Of a stretch of DNA of 64,000 bases, positions 1 through 9,974 are shown piece by piece (the stretch's first letter is position 1; every line of letters begins with the position of its first letter). The notes beneath the pieces are model-generated. The model worked only from the letters and a program-made list of their open reading frames with translations, was not told the DNA's origin and did not search any database. The translations under genes and the position numbers were made by a program. The DNA is taken from contig JAETNY010000008.1 of assembly GCA_021771915.1 (NCBI GenBank), forward strand, positions 1 to 64,000, written 5' to 3'. This stretch comes from Bacillota bacterium (GTDB lineage: Bacteria > Bacillota > Dehalobacteriia > UBA4068 > UBA4997).

Positions 1-55
1 AACTGAAAACAATAATTTGACTGGCTAACAAAAATGTATTTGGCTATATACAAAA

Positions 56-90
56 AGGCCGATGAAAAAAAATCTATCATCGGTCTGTTT
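56..90 (+). terminator. Rho-independent terminator of an upstream gene
   Basis: A 10-bp stem (AGGCCGATGA pairing with TCATCGGTCT, one G-U pair) has an A-rich loop and is followed by a short T run. It probably ends a transcript entering from the left edge. Confidence 0.6.
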
Positions 91-516
91 CGTTATGGAT
101 ATTTTTTTGTTTATAAGTATCCAAAAAAATTTTTAGAAATATACCATAAAAGCGCTTGACTTTTATTAGCAGGTTTGCTGGGTTTGTGAAAAGCCTTTAG
201 GTTATAGTTTAGCTGGTCAGCAGCGATAAATTATAATTAAGTTAGATAAAATAAATGTATTTTAAAGTACAAGTTGAATTAAAGAATTTCAGAAATGATT
301 TATCAGTAAAATAATGTTGTAGGGGATAAAATAGTCATAGATTTTTATTCTATTGATATTAAATCAATTAACCGGTGGATATTTTATTGGGAGTATTTTG
401 TATTAAAATAACATTGAGGGTGTAGATAATAAAAAGAAGGCGATTTTATTGCATAAAAACGTATTTTAATGTATAATACAAAGTACAATAAGTTTGAAAT
501 TTGGGGAGGCATAACA
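91..516. other. AT-rich intergenic region upstream of hsdM
   Basis: No gene-like reading frame is visible here. The stretch is very AT-rich and must hold the hsdM promoter. TTGACT-like and TATATT-like boxes occur, but none stands out enough to name. A strong ribosome binding site (GGGGAGG at about 503-509) marks the start of hsdM. Confidence 0.5.
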
Positions 517-2019
517 ATGGCGGAAACAAACAGTAGTAATATTGGCTTTGAAAAGCAGATTTGGGAGGCGGCCTGCGTGTTGCGAGGTAACATGGACGCT
601 TCGGAATATAAATCTGTGGTGTTGGGGCTGATTTTCTTAAAATACATTTCAGATAGATTTGAGGCGAAATATCAGGAGTTGGTTGCGGAGGGCGACGGAT
701 TTGAGGAGGATATTGACGAGTATGTTGCGGAAAATATCTTTTTTGTGCCGGAGAATGCCCGTTGGGCGGTGATTTCGGCAACAGCGCACACGCCGGAGAT
801 TGGCGCCGTGATTGATGAGGCTATGCGCAGTATTGAAAAAGAAAATAAGCTACTAAAGGATATTTTGCCGAAAAATTTTGCTCGGCCTGAGCTGGACAAG
901 CGGCGTTTGGGCGAGGTGGTTGACCTTTTCACCAATATACAAATGATTGAGCATGGCAGCAGCAAGGATATTTTGGGGCGTACTTATGAGTATTGCCTTT
1001 CCAAATTTGCGGAACAGGAGGGCAAGTTGGCTGGGGAGTTTTACACTCCGGCTTGCGTGGTGCGCACGCTGGTTGAGGTTTTGCAGCCTTATAACGGCAG
1101 GGTTTATGATCCTTGCTGCGGCAGCGGCGGTATGTTTGTGCAGTCGGCTAAGTTTGTGGAGAACCACGGCGGCAATATCAACAAAATTTCGGTGTTTGGG
1201 CAGGATTCTAACCCTACCACTTGGAAAATGGCGCAGATGAATTTGGCTATTCGGGGTATTGAGGCGGATTTGGGCAAATTTAATGCGGATACTTTTTTCA
1301 ATGATTGTCATCCGCAGTTGAAAGCTGATTTTATTATGGCTAATCCGCCGTTTAATCTTTCCGGCTGGGGTGTGGACAAACTGCTTGACGATAAGCGTTG
1401 GCAGTATGGCACGCCGCCGGTGGGCAACGCTAACTTTGCATGGCTTCAGCATATGATTTGGCATTTGGCGCCGAATGGCCGTATTGGTATGGTTTTGGCT
1501 AACGGTTCGCTTTCCTCGCAGACCGGCGGCGAAGGCGAAATCCGCAAGAATATTATTAATGCCGATTTGGTGGATTGCATTATCGCTATGCCTACCCAGC
1601 TGTTTTATACAACGCAAATTCCCGTTTCGCTTTGGTTTTTGGCAAAGAATAAAAAGCAAAAGGGCAAAACGCTGTTTATTGACGCACGCAAAATGGGAAC
1701 TATGGTAACGCGCAAGCTGCGAGAGTTGACCGACGAGGATATTGCCAAAATTGCCGATACTTATAATGCTTTTACGGCTGGGACTTTGGCTGATGTGAAA
1801 GGTTTTTGCGCTGTGGCTAAAACAGAGGATATTGCCAAGCAGGATTATATCCTAACGCCTGGGCGTTATGTGGGTATCGAGGAGCAAGAGGATGACGGCG
1901 AACCTTTTGCAGAGAAGATGAGCCGCTTGACTGGTGAACTTGCGGAGCTTTTTGCTAAATCTCACGAGTTGGAAGTGGAGATAAAAAAGCAGTTGGGAGC
2001 GATTGGCTATGAAATTTGA
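517..2019 (+). CDS. hsdM: Type I restriction-modification system, DNA methyltransferase subunit
   Basis: This 500-residue HsdM subunit would transfer methyl groups from S-adenosylmethionine to adenine in the sequence chosen by HsdS. An N-terminal helical HsdM_N region (about residues 10-150) precedes the N6-adenine methylase domain. The domain entry GEFYTP, the SAM-binding DPCCGSGG and the catalytic NPPF tetrapeptide (in MANPPFNLSGW) are all visible. I chose the ATG at 517 because GGGGAGG lies 7 bases upstream; an in-frame ATG at 469 has no ribosome binding site. The gene opens a co-directional hsd operon and its end overlaps the next start. No damage is visible, so methylation may persist although hsdR is interrupted. 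Confidence 0.95.
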   Translation: MAETNSSNIGFEKQIWEAACVLRGNMDASEYKSVVLGLIFLKYISDRFEAKYQELVAEGDGFEEDIDEYVAENIFFVPENARWAVISATAHTPEIGAVIDEAMRSIEKENKLLKDILPKNFARPELDKRRLGEVVDLFTNIQMIEHGSSKDILGRTYEYCLSKFAEQEGKLAGEFYTPACVVRTLVEVLQPYNGRVYDPCCGSGGMFVQSAKFVENHGGNINKISVFGQDSNPTTWKMAQMNLAIRGIEADLGKFNADTFFNDCHPQLKADFIMANPPFNLSGWGVDKLLDDKRWQYGTPPVGNANFAWLQHMIWHLAPNGRIGMVLANGSLSSQTGGEGEIRKNIINADLVDCIIAMPTQLFYTTQIPVSLWFLAKNKKQKGKTLFIDARKMGTMVTRKLRELTDEDIAKIADTYNAFTAGTLADVKGFCAVAKTEDIAKQDYILTPGRYVGIEEQEDDGEPFAEKMSRLTGELAELFAKSHELEVEIKKQLGAIGYEI

Positions 2020-2299
2020 TTTGCCAGAGTGGGTTTTGCAGGATATTGTCAAAGCCGCCAAGAAATATGATATTGAAAAGGTGATACTTTTTGGCTCGCG
2101 CGCCAGAGGGGACAACCGGGAGCGCAGCGATATTGATTTGGCGGTGAGCGGCGGTAATATTACGGAATTTACGTTTGGCATTGAGGACGAGGTTTGGACG
2201 CTGCTTATGTTTGACGTGGTTAATTTGGACAGGCCGGTGCAACCGGAGCTGCTGGCGGAGATTGACAGGGACGGGGTGGTTCTCTATGAAAAAGTTTGA
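2009..2299 (+). CDS. MNT-type nucleotidyltransferase (HEPN/MNT antitoxin-like)
   Basis: A 96-residue minimal nucleotidyltransferase. The signature GSRARGD is followed by a D-x-D pair (Asp41, Asp43) and a later Asp in LMFDVV (Asp69), the usual metal-binding set. MNT proteins of this size pair with HEPN proteins as toxin-antitoxin modules in which the MNT AMPylates the HEPN RNase. The ATG at 2009 overlaps the hsdM stop by 11 bases, indicating translational coupling. The next gene, overlapping by 14 bases, is the expected HEPN partner. Confidence 0.85.
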   Translation: MKFDLPEWVLQDIVKAAKKYDIEKVILFGSRARGDNRERSDIDLAVSGGNITEFTFGIEDEVWTLLMFDVVNLDRPVQPELLAEIDRDGVVLYEKV

Positions 2300-2690
2300 G
2301 AATTTTAAAAAAAATTTAGGTGTTTTGAAAGATATTGATTTTAAACAGGCAAGTAATGTAGTTTATCGAGCTGGAATTGTTGCTCAGTTTAATTTAACAT
2401 TTGAGTTGGCTTGGAAAGCATTACAGGCTGTGCTTTATGCTCATTCGGTGGCGGAAGCGGAAACGGGTTCGCCTAGAGAGATAATTAAACTGGGTTATAA
2501 GGTTGGTTTTATTAGCGACGCAGAAATTTGGTTAGATATGCTTAAAAGTAGAAATCGCTCAGTTCATATTGAAGATGAAATAAACGAGTTAATATTGTTT
2601 ATTCGTGATAAATTCATTTTTGCTTTTGCAGAACTTGAAAACACATTACAAAAGAAAATTGAAGAAGCAGAAAAAAAGTCTTGGGATTAA
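2286..2690 (+). CDS. HEPN-like nucleotidyltransferase substrate-binding protein (HI0074 family)
   Basis: A 134-residue all-helical protein of the HI0074/NTase_sub_bind type. It carries an R-x4-H motif (Arg89 to His94 in RNRSVH), the catalytic signature of HEPN ribonucleases. It starts inside the 3' end of the MNT gene, so the two are almost certainly co-translated. By family knowledge it is a candidate toxin or effector neutralised by the MNT enzyme. Placement between hsdM and hsdS suggests it guards or supplements the restriction system. The gene appears intact and ends in a charged Lys/Glu-rich helix. Confidence 0.8.
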   Translation: MKKFENFKKNLGVLKDIDFKQASNVVYRAGIVAQFNLTFELAWKALQAVLYAHSVAEAETGSPREIIKLGYKVGFISDAEIWLDMLKSRNRSVHIEDEINELILFIRDKFIFAFAELENTLQKKIEEAEKKSWD

Positions 2691-2706
2691 TGGCGAGGTT
2701 TAGTTT

Positions 2707-3855
2707 ATGAATTGCGATTTGGGTAAAATATGTAATTATGCAAAGGATAAAATTGCTGTTTCTGACTTGAATTTAGATACATATATTTCAACTGAAAATA
2801 TGTTACCCAATAAACAGGGAATTACTAGGTCTTCTGCATTACCTAAAACTAAACAAACACAGGCTTTTTTTAAAGGTGATGTTTTAATTTCAAATATTAG
2901 ACCTTATTTTAAGAAAATTTGGTTAGCAAATTTTGATGGTGGTTGTTCAAATGATGTATTGGTGTTGCGTGCTAATCAAGATATAGACAATAGATTTCTG
3001 TTTTATGTTTTATCTAATGACAGTTTTTTTGATTATGCTACTGCTACAGCAAAAGGTACAAAAATGCCACGTGGCGATAAAACAGCAATATTTAAATATC
3101 AAGTTCCTGTTTTAGATTTGAATAAGCAAAAACGCATTGCGGCAATACTTTCTGCACTTGATGATAAAATCGAAATTAACAGAAAAATAAACGAGAATTT
3201 GGAGCAGCAGGCGCAAGCATTATATCAGCAAATTTTTGTTGAAACTCAAAATGAGCAACGATATGTTTGCCGGGCTGATGATTGTTTTGATATTTCTATA
3301 GGAAAAACACCACCTCGTAAAGAATCGCAATGGTTTTCTACAAATTCCAGTGATTACGTCTGGGTATCAATTTCTGATATGGGTAATTGTGGGCTTTATA
3401 TTGCGGACAGTTCAGAATATTTAACAAAAGAAGCAGTTGATAAATTTAATATTAAACTTGTTCCAGATAATACGGTTATTTTAAGTTTCAAACTAACAGT
3501 TGGAAGAGTTGCGATAACTGATGGTGAAATGGTAACTAACGAAGCTATTGCACATTTCAAAACTGATAAAAAGAACATAAATGAATATCTTTATTGTTAT
3601 TTAAGAAATTTTAATTTTCAAACTATGGGTAGTACTTCATCAATAGCAACAGCCGTTAATTCTAAAATTGTCAAAGGTATGCCATTTACTGTTCCTGCTG
3701 ATAAGGAATTAGCAATATTTCACAGTTTTGCTACTCCATTATTTGCGCTAATTAAATACAATCTGCAAGAAAATGTGAAACTATTTAGATTGCGTGATAT
3801 GCTTTTGCCAAAATTGATGTCAGGTGAGCTGGATGTTTCGGATATTGACCTCTAA
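2707..3855 (+). CDS. hsdS: Type I restriction-modification system, specificity subunit
   Basis: HsdS, 382 residues, chooses the bipartite DNA target for the methylase and nuclease. Two target-recognition domains are each followed by a conserved coiled-coil spacer. The first is KQKRIAAILSALDDKIEINRK, near residues 139-160, then a helix rich in Glu and Gln. The second lies near the C-terminus, ending in RDMLLPKLMSGELDV. The length is normal. The ATG at 2707 is 17 bases after the HEPN stop. The recognition domains are more AT-rich than hsdM, as expected of shuffled specificity domains. Confidence 0.93.
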   Translation: MNCDLGKICNYAKDKIAVSDLNLDTYISTENMLPNKQGITRSSALPKTKQTQAFFKGDVLISNIRPYFKKIWLANFDGGCSNDVLVLRANQDIDNRFLFYVLSNDSFFDYATATAKGTKMPRGDKTAIFKYQVPVLDLNKQKRIAAILSALDDKIEINRKINENLEQQAQALYQQIFVETQNEQRYVCRADDCFDISIGKTPPRKESQWFSTNSSDYVWVSISDMGNCGLYIADSSEYLTKEAVDKFNIKLVPDNTVILSFKLTVGRVAITDGEMVTNEAIAHFKTDKKNINEYLYCYLRNFNFQTMGSTSSIATAVNSKIVKGMPFTVPADKELAIFHSFATPLFALIKYNLQENVKLFRLRDMLLPKLMSGELDVSDIDL

Positions 3856-3890
3856 GCTGCTAAATTATCGTTTATGGAAGGGGTGATATA

Positions 3891-4508
3891 TTGTTGTCTT
3901 GGCTGAATGAAAATAATGGAGCATTAATGGTTGTGATTACAGCTATATATGTTGTTGCCACGATATTAATTTGTTATTTTAATGGGAAGAGTGCTAGTGC
4001 AGCGCAAAAACAGATTATAGAAGCAAACAGACAGCAGCAACAAAATGCAAACATACAATTATATACTTTGCGTAGACAAGTATTAAATATATTTATAAAT
4101 GAAAAATATGATGAAATATTTTGGGATGTTTCTTTTCTTTTTAATGAAGAAATATTTGAAAAATTTAAATATTTGTGTGAAATAAAACGTGAATGGACTC
4201 AAGTATCTAACAAAATAAATTCATATAAAAAAATATTAGCGGAAAAATCAGAGTCTTCTTATATAGAGCTGGAAAATCTTATTTTGAATACGAAAAATCC
4301 TTGCACTATAGAAAGTGATTGGGAGGAACTTTATAAATTTTGTGATAACTATATATTTGAACAACAAGTAGGAAATAAAATTGAAATATACAATTATAGA
4401 GAATTAGATATGGAACTTCGTAAATTGGTTAAAGAGGGTCCTAACTTGCATATAGAATTAGCATTAGAAATGCAGGATTTTATAAAGAAAAGTATAGAAA
4501 TGCCATAA
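3891..4508 (+). CDS. Membrane-anchored coiled-coil protein in the hsd operon
   Basis: I do not recognise the family with confidence. The 205-residue product has one N-terminal membrane segment (about residues 12-34) followed by a Gln-rich, charged helical cytoplasmic part. This layout is common in phage-defence proteins and other proteins encoded within restriction operons. The start is TTG at 3891, preceded by GGAAGGGGTGAT. It is co-directional between hsdS and a second MNT gene, so it is probably co-transcribed with the restriction genes. Very low GC sets it apart from hsdM and hsdR. Confidence 0.6.
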   Translation: MLSWLNENNGALMVVITAIYVVATILICYFNGKSASAAQKQIIEANRQQQQNANIQLYTLRRQVLNIFINEKYDEIFWDVSFLFNEEIFEKFKYLCEIKREWTQVSNKINSYKKILAEKSESSYIELENLILNTKNPCTIESDWEELYKFCDNYIFEQQVGNKIEIYNYRELDMELRKLVKEGPNLHIELALEMQDFIKKSIEMP

Positions 4509-4532
4509 TCAGCAAGAAAGGACGTTAAAAGA

Positions 4533-4835
4533 ATGAACAACGGCATATTTACTATTCAGCATATAAAAACTTTGGTTAAACCAATCGCTCAAAAATATAA
4601 GGTTAAGGAAATATATTTGTTCGGCTCTTATGCAAGAGGAGAAGCTGATGAAAACAGTGATTTGGATTTTCTGGTGTTCGGTGGTGAAAACTTTAAACTT
4701 ACCAGAATTTTTGCGCTTGCCGAGGACTTGCGAGAGGTTTTGAAAAAGAATGTTGACGTGTTTGAAATAAACGAAATCAACCGGGACAGCGATTTTTACC
4801 ACACAATTATGAAAGAAAGGCTGCTTGTGGCATGA
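4533..4835 (+). CDS. Second MNT-type nucleotidyltransferase
   Basis: A 100-residue minimal nucleotidyltransferase with GSYARGE and a D-x-D pair (Asp43, Asp45), plus a downstream Asp in NVDVFE. It is clearly a paralogue of the MNT encoded at 2009-2299. No HEPN protein follows; the next gene is hsdR, about 100 bases on. It is therefore an orphan antitoxin-like enzyme, or its partner is the unrecognised membrane protein just upstream. The start ATG lies downstream of AAGAAAGGACG. Confidence 0.85.
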   Translation: MNNGIFTIQHIKTLVKPIAQKYKVKEIYLFGSYARGEADENSDLDFLVFGGENFKLTRIFALAEDLREVLKKNVDVFEINEINRDSDFYHTIMKERLLVA

Positions 4836-4932
4836 AACATTCTGATGAACAACGTATTAATTATACTTGAAATTGAAGTTTAAATTTTCATATAGAAAAT
4901 GAAGATAATTAGCTTAAAAGGAGCCATAAACC

Positions 4933-7900
4933 ATGCCTTACACCGAAGCCAACTATGAAAACGCCATAATCAGCCTGTTTAGAGATGATTTGGGCTGCAC
5001 CTACATATACGGCCCAGATATTGAGCGAGATTATCACAGCCCATTATATGAAGATGTGCTGTGGTCTGCTTTGCAGCGTATCAACAGTGGGCTGCCGGTG
5101 GAGGCAATTCAGGAGGCTGTATATAAGCTAAAAAATTTTGAAACCGGCACGCTGCTGCAAAAAAACATGACCTTTATGGATTATCTGCAAAACGGCGTTG
5201 AAGTGAAAATCTTTGTGCAGGGCGAGGAACGCAATGAGCGAGTTTATCTGGTGGATTACGCCAACCCAGCGAACAACGATTTTACAGTGGTTAATCAATG
5301 GACGGTGGTTGAGAACTCGGAGAAACGGGCGGATTTGGTGCTGTTTGTGAATGGTTTGCCGCTGGTGGTGGTGGAGTTGAAGTCGCCATCTAGGGAGGAA
5401 ACCAACGCCTCCGCCGCTTACCGTCAGCTGCGCAATTATATGTATGAGATACCATCGCTTTTTATCTATAATGCGGTTTGCGTGATGAGTGATTTGACAA
5501 CTTCCAAGGCCGGTACGATTACTTCCGGCGAGGATCGTTTTATGGAATGGAAAACGACGGACGGCAGTTATGAAAACACGGCCTATGCACAATTTGACAC
5601 ATTTTTTGAGGGGCTGTTTGAGAAACGGCGATTTTTGGATATAATCAAAAATTTTGTTTGCTTTAATGTGGACGGCGAAAATACTTTCAAAATTTTGGCT
5701 GGTTATCATCAATATTTTGCGGTGAAAAAGGCGGTGGACTCCACGCTTAATGCGGCGGTTGCGGACGGTAAGGGCGGTGTGTTCTGGCATACGTAGGGCA
5801 GCGGCAAATCGCTTTCCATGGTGTTTTATGCCCACGCTTTACAGGCGGCTATGGAAAGTCCAACCATTGTGGTTATTACCGACCGTAACGATTTGGACGA
5901 CCAACTATACGGTCAGTTTGCCCGGTGCAAGGATTTTTTGCGCCAAACGCCGCAGCAGGCCAAAAGCCGCCAGCATTTGCAGGAGTTGTTAGGCAACCGT
6001 CAGGCTAATGGCATAATCTTTACCACCATGCAGAAATTTGTGGAGAGTCAGGACGCGTTGTCGCTGCGCCGAAATATTGTAGTTATGGCGGACGAGGCGC
6101 ACCGTGGGCAATACGGTTTAAGCGAAAAGGTTGTGGTGAAGCAGGGGAAGAACGGTGAGCTGGAGGCGCACACGGTTATAGGTACGGCGCGGATTATTCG
6201 GGATAGCCTGCCCAATGCTACATATATAGGTTTTACCGGTACGCCGATTTCGGCCAAAGACCGCAGCACGCGCGAGGTTTTTGGTGATTACATAGATATT
6301 TACGATATGACTCAGGCTGTGGAGGACGGCGCGACGCGGCCGGTTTATTATGAAAGCCGGGTAATTCATTTGAAGTTGGACGAGCCCGTTTTGCAGCTTA
6401 TTGATGCGGAATATGATTTGTTGGCGCAAAATGCTGACCCTTATGTGGTAGAAAAAAGCAAGCAAAAGCTGGGACAAATGGAGGCCATTCTGGGCGCGGA
6501 TAACACCGTTGCATCTTTGGTGGACGATATACTGAATCATTATGAAAATTATCGGGCCAATCTGCTGACGGGCAAGGCGATGATTGTGGCTTATTCCCGG
6601 TTTATTGCGATGAAGATTTACCGGCGTATTTTGGAGCTGCGGCCAGACTGGCAGGAAAAGGTTGGCGTAGTGATGACCCAAGGCAATAACGACCCGGAGG
6701 ATTGGCGGCAGATTATCGGCAACAAGGCCCATAAGGAGGATTTAGCGCGCCGGTTCAAGGATAACAATTCGCCGTTGAAGATTGCGATTGTGGTGGATAT
6801 GTGGCTGACCGGTTTTGACGTTCCGTCGCTGGCGACAATGTATGTGTATAAGCTCATGAGTGGGCATAATTTGATGCAGGCGATTGCGCGAGTCAACCGG
6901 GTTTTTGGTGATAAAGAGGGCGGCTTGGTGGTGGATTACGTGGGTATTGCCCAAGCGCTCAAGCAGGCTATGAATGATTACACCAATCGGGATAAGACAA
7001 ATTACGGCGATACAGACATCAGCAAGACGGCGTATGCTAAATTTCAGGAGAAGCTGTCTGTCTGCCGGGATTTGCTGCATGGCTTTGATTATGCAGCTTT
7101 TATTGGCGGTTCGGATTTGGAGCGAGCCAAAACAATCAGCGGCGGCGTGAATTTTATGTTGGGACGGCGAGTTGTGGAGCGAGATTTGCCGGATAAGGAA
7201 CAAACCCATAATATCTACATAAAAGAAGCCTTGCTGCTACGGCAGACGTTGTCTTTGTGCAGCAGTTTGGTAGATGAAAGCAGGCGTTTGGAGTGCGCCT
7301 ATTTTGAGGCTGTGCGGACAATGCTGGTTCGACTAACCAACGCTGGCAATGGGCGAAAATTTACCCTGCCAGAGATTAACGAGCGGATAAATGAGCTGCT
7401 GCGCCAGAGCATTAAAAGCGAGGGTGTAATCAATCTGTTTTCTGACGTGGGCATGGAGTTTTCGTTATTTGATCCGAAGTTTTTGGAAGAAGTGGCCAAC
7501 ATGAAAGAGAAAAATCTGGCTGTTGAACTGCTAAGAAGACTGATTGCCGAGCAGGTGTCTATATATCGGCGGACGAATGTAGTTAAATCGGAGAAGTTCA
7601 GCGAGATTATCCAAAGCGTTATGAATCGCTATCTGAACGGTATGTTGACTAATGAGGAGGTTATTCAGGAGCTGCTGAAATTGGCTAAGGATATTGCCGC
7701 GGCCAATGCGGAGGGCGAGGCTCTGGGGCTTAATGCAGAGGAGTCGGCTTTTTATGACGCTTTAACGAAACCGCAGGCTATCAAGGATTTTTACCAGCAT
7801 GAGGAATTGATTGCCATTACTCGGGAATTAACGGATATGCTGCGACAGAACCGTACTATTGACTGGCAGCGGAAAGAAAGCGCCCGGGCTGGTATGCGTC

Positions 7901-8013
7901 GGCTGGTTAAGCGACTGCTGAAGAAGCATAAATATCCGCCGGAGGGTATGGAGGACGCTGTGCAAACAGTGATGAGCCAATGCGAGATGTGGACGGATAA
8001 TTTGGATATGTAG
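4933..8013 (+). pseudogene. hsdR: Type I restriction subunit HsdR, interrupted by an amber codon in Walker A
   Basis: The frame runs for 1026 codons and reads as a full HsdR: N-terminal PD-(D/E)XK nuclease (RADLVLFV and VELKSP), helicase motifs DEAH and GFTGTP, then motif VI-like [11 protein letters not shown] single TAG at 5794-5796 sits where the family has Gln in HTQGSGKS. One C-to-T change from CAG explains it. The frame is otherwise open from 4933 to 8013. Downstream, ATG 5818 could restart, giving 731 residues without nuclease or P-loop. Without suppression, the restriction activity should be dead while HsdM and HsdS remain, leaving a methylation-only system. A sequencing error remains possible. 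Confidence 0.9.
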
Positions 8014-8106
8014 ATATCTTTACCAAAATTAGCAAAAAAAGAGCTGTGGGAAGTGTTTTGCGACTTTTGAGAGCTTATTAAATCTATCCCAATATAATTA
8101 CCAAAG

Positions 8107-8142
8107 GAAAATACGCTCGATTTTGGTCGGGTGTATTTTTTG
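8107..8142 (+). terminator. Terminator after hsdR
   Basis: An inverted repeat (AAAATACGCTCGA with TCGGGTGTATTTT, 6-base loop) runs into a T tract about 95 bases after the hsdR stop. Confidence 0.7.
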
Positions 8143-8200
8143 TCGCTCCACTGAGTACCAGCTATGACGCAAATAGATACCGTCTATATTGTATAAGGTG

Positions 8201-8327
8201 TTTGTAGAAAAAGTAAATGCTGTTTTGAGCTTTTAGGCATTACCCTACACGCATCTCAAAAAATGAGCTTTTAGAGCGTCTGAAAGCATTATGTGGTGCG
8301 GCTTTGAAAAGCAGCTTTGTCTACAAA
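8201..8327. other. Intergenic structured segment at the conjugation-block junction
   Basis: The 465 bases between hsdR and virB6 hold no gene. A 13-base inverted repeat (8201-8213 with 8315-8327, 12 of 13 matching) encloses about 100 bases. The interior contains the direct repeat GAGCTTTTAG. It could be an element end, a non-coding RNA or a protein-binding region. It lies just left of the point (about 8395) where virB6 has lost its 5' part. Confidence 0.35.
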
Positions 8328-8478
8328 AGGCTTACATACAGGGGAGATTGAAAAAGTTTGTTGTAAATCTTAAAAATACCCTTGACAATACTCGTCTGAA
8401 ATAGAAAGCGCCGTAATATTTAAGTGGATATTTAAAACAGCCTGCGCAATTCTCATTGTATCGCATACCTGGGATATT

Positions 8479-8991
8479 GTGATGGGCGTTTTCGATTTAG
8501 CCCAGCAGGTGGTAAATCAGGCGGCTGGAGTAATAATTGGCGATACGGCCATTGATATAACGGAGGTAATGGAAAATCTGGAAGAAAGGCTCAACTCAAT
8601 GGATTTGGGGCCGCTTATCGGATTGTGGTTTCAAAGCCTGTTTGTGGGCTTGACAATGTGGGCGTTGGTGATCTGTATCTTTATTATCGTGTATGGCCGG
8701 ATGATTGAAATCTACCTTATGGCTTCAATGGCTCCGGTGCCTATGGCGGCAATGCTGGGCAAAGAGTTCGGAAATATGGGACAAAATTACCTGCGCTCCC
8801 TGTTTGCGTTGGGTTTCCAAGCCTTTTTAATAATGGTTTGCGTGGCTATTTATGCGGTGCTGGTGCAGCACATTGTATTGAGTGATAACATTTCAACGGC
8901 TATTTGGACGTGTATGGGCTATACGGTGCTGCTGTGCTTTACTCTATTTAAGACGGGCAGTTTAAGTAAAGCGATATTTGGAGCGCATTAG
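8479..8991 (+). CDS. VirB6/TrbL-like conjugation channel protein (CD1112 family), 5'-truncated
   Basis: A polytopic membrane protein of the Tn1549/CTn conjugation machinery. At least four hydrophobic segments are visible, including FVGLTMWALVICIFIIVYG, and the C-terminus KTGSLSKAIFGAH is typical of the family. Recognisable homology begins before the GTG at 8479: the same frame is open from 8386 and matches the family from about 8395 (FKWIFKTACAILIV). The N-terminal third is absent, and a stop lies at 8383-8385. The gene was therefore cut by a deletion or recombination at the left edge of the block. Whether the 170-residue product is made or works is doubtful. Confidence 0.85.
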   Translation: MMGVFDLAQQVVNQAAGVIIGDTAIDITEVMENLEERLNSMDLGPLIGLWFQSLFVGLTMWALVICIFIIVYGRMIEIYLMASMAPVPMAAMLGKEFGNMGQNYLRSLFALGFQAFLIMVCVAIYAVLVQHIVLSDNISTAIWTCMGYTVLLCFTLFKTGSLSKAIFGAH

Positions 8992-9019
8992 AGAAAGAAA
9001 TGGAGGTAATAAAAAGAAC

Positions 9020-9937
9020 TTGCGAATTGGTTTATGTGATGTGGACGGTCATAACTGGCCGAATTTATGTTTAATGAAAATATCTGCCTGGCATAAAAAG
9101 AAAGGAGATAATGTTGACTGGTGGCAGCCGGGCGGCAGATATGATGTGGTATATAAGAGCCGGGTGTTTACGGATATGTACTCAAAGGATAACATTGAGG
9201 TAAATAATGCGGCTAAAATAATTTGCGGCGGCACCGGTTATGGGCTGCAAAACTGGCTCAAATATGAAGTTGAGCATATCTGCCCGGATTACAGCATTTA
9301 TCCGCAGTTTAGCGGAGTTGCCTATGGTTTTCTGACAAGGGGCTGCTCCAGAGGCTGCGGTTTTTGCATAGTGTCCGGCAAGGAGGGACGGCAAAGCCGC
9401 AAGGTAGCTAATTTATCCGAGTTCTGGCAAGGTCAGAAAGAAATTAAGCTGCTGGACGCTAACTTGCTGGCCTGTTCGGAGCATATGGAATTGCTGGATC
9501 AGCTGGCCGAGAGCGGCGCTTGGGTGGATTTCACACAGGGTTTGGATATTCGCTTAATTATGCCGAAAAATGTAGAGTTGCTTAATAAGATAAAATGTAA
9601 AATGCTGCATTTTGCCTGGGACAATCCTAAAGAGGATTTGACTGTTTACTTTAAGCGGTTCAAAGAATTAAGCCGAATTAAGGATAAGCGACGGTTGTCC
9701 GTATATGTGCTGACAAACTACAACAGCACATTAGAAGATGACTTGTACCGAATTGAAACATTAAAAAAGTTAGGCTATTCGCCTTATGTGATGATATACA
9801 ACAAGCCGGAGGCTCCGCCTGTTATTCGCCAGTTACAACGCTGGGTAAATAACAAGCGGATTTTTAATGTGGTAGAAAGTTTCAAGGATTATAGAACCAA
9901 CTACCGAAGCAAAAAAAGGGAGGTTGATGTTATATAG
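9020..9937 (+). CDS. Radical SAM protein, cargo inside the conjugation block
   Basis: A protein of about 305 residues with a CSRGCGFC motif, the Cx3Cx2C cluster that binds the 4Fe-4S centre of radical SAM enzymes. Upstream is a conserved block with DGHNWPNL and GGTGYG. Substrate unknown. Similar radical SAM proteins occur in Firmicute conjugative elements and phages. I place the start at TTG 9020, downstream of GGAGG at 9002-9006. The open frame begins at 8978 but that part overlaps virB6 and looks non-coding. It sits between virB6 and prgI, normally neighbouring genes, so it is probably inserted cargo. Confidence 0.75.
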   Translation: MRIGLCDVDGHNWPNLCLMKISAWHKKKGDNVDWWQPGGRYDVVYKSRVFTDMYSKDNIEVNNAAKIICGGTGYGLQNWLKYEVEHICPDYSIYPQFSGVAYGFLTRGCSRGCGFCIVSGKEGRQSRKVANLSEFWQGQKEIKLLDANLLACSEHMELLDQLAESGAWVDFTQGLDIRLIMPKNVELLNKIKCKMLHFAWDNPKEDLTVYFKRFKELSRIKDKRRLSVYVLTNYNSTLEDDLYRIETLKKLGYSPYVMIYNKPEAPPVIRQLQRWVNNKRIFNVVESFKDYRTNYRSKKREVDVI

Positions 9938-9974
9938 ATTATGAAGCTAAAAAACCCCGAAGGGAGGAAAAAAA

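Noticed and set aside
853-1659. 268-codon minus-strand frame opposite hsdM
   Set aside because: Mirror frame of a clearly coding gene; the composition is Arg/His/Asn-rich without any domain.
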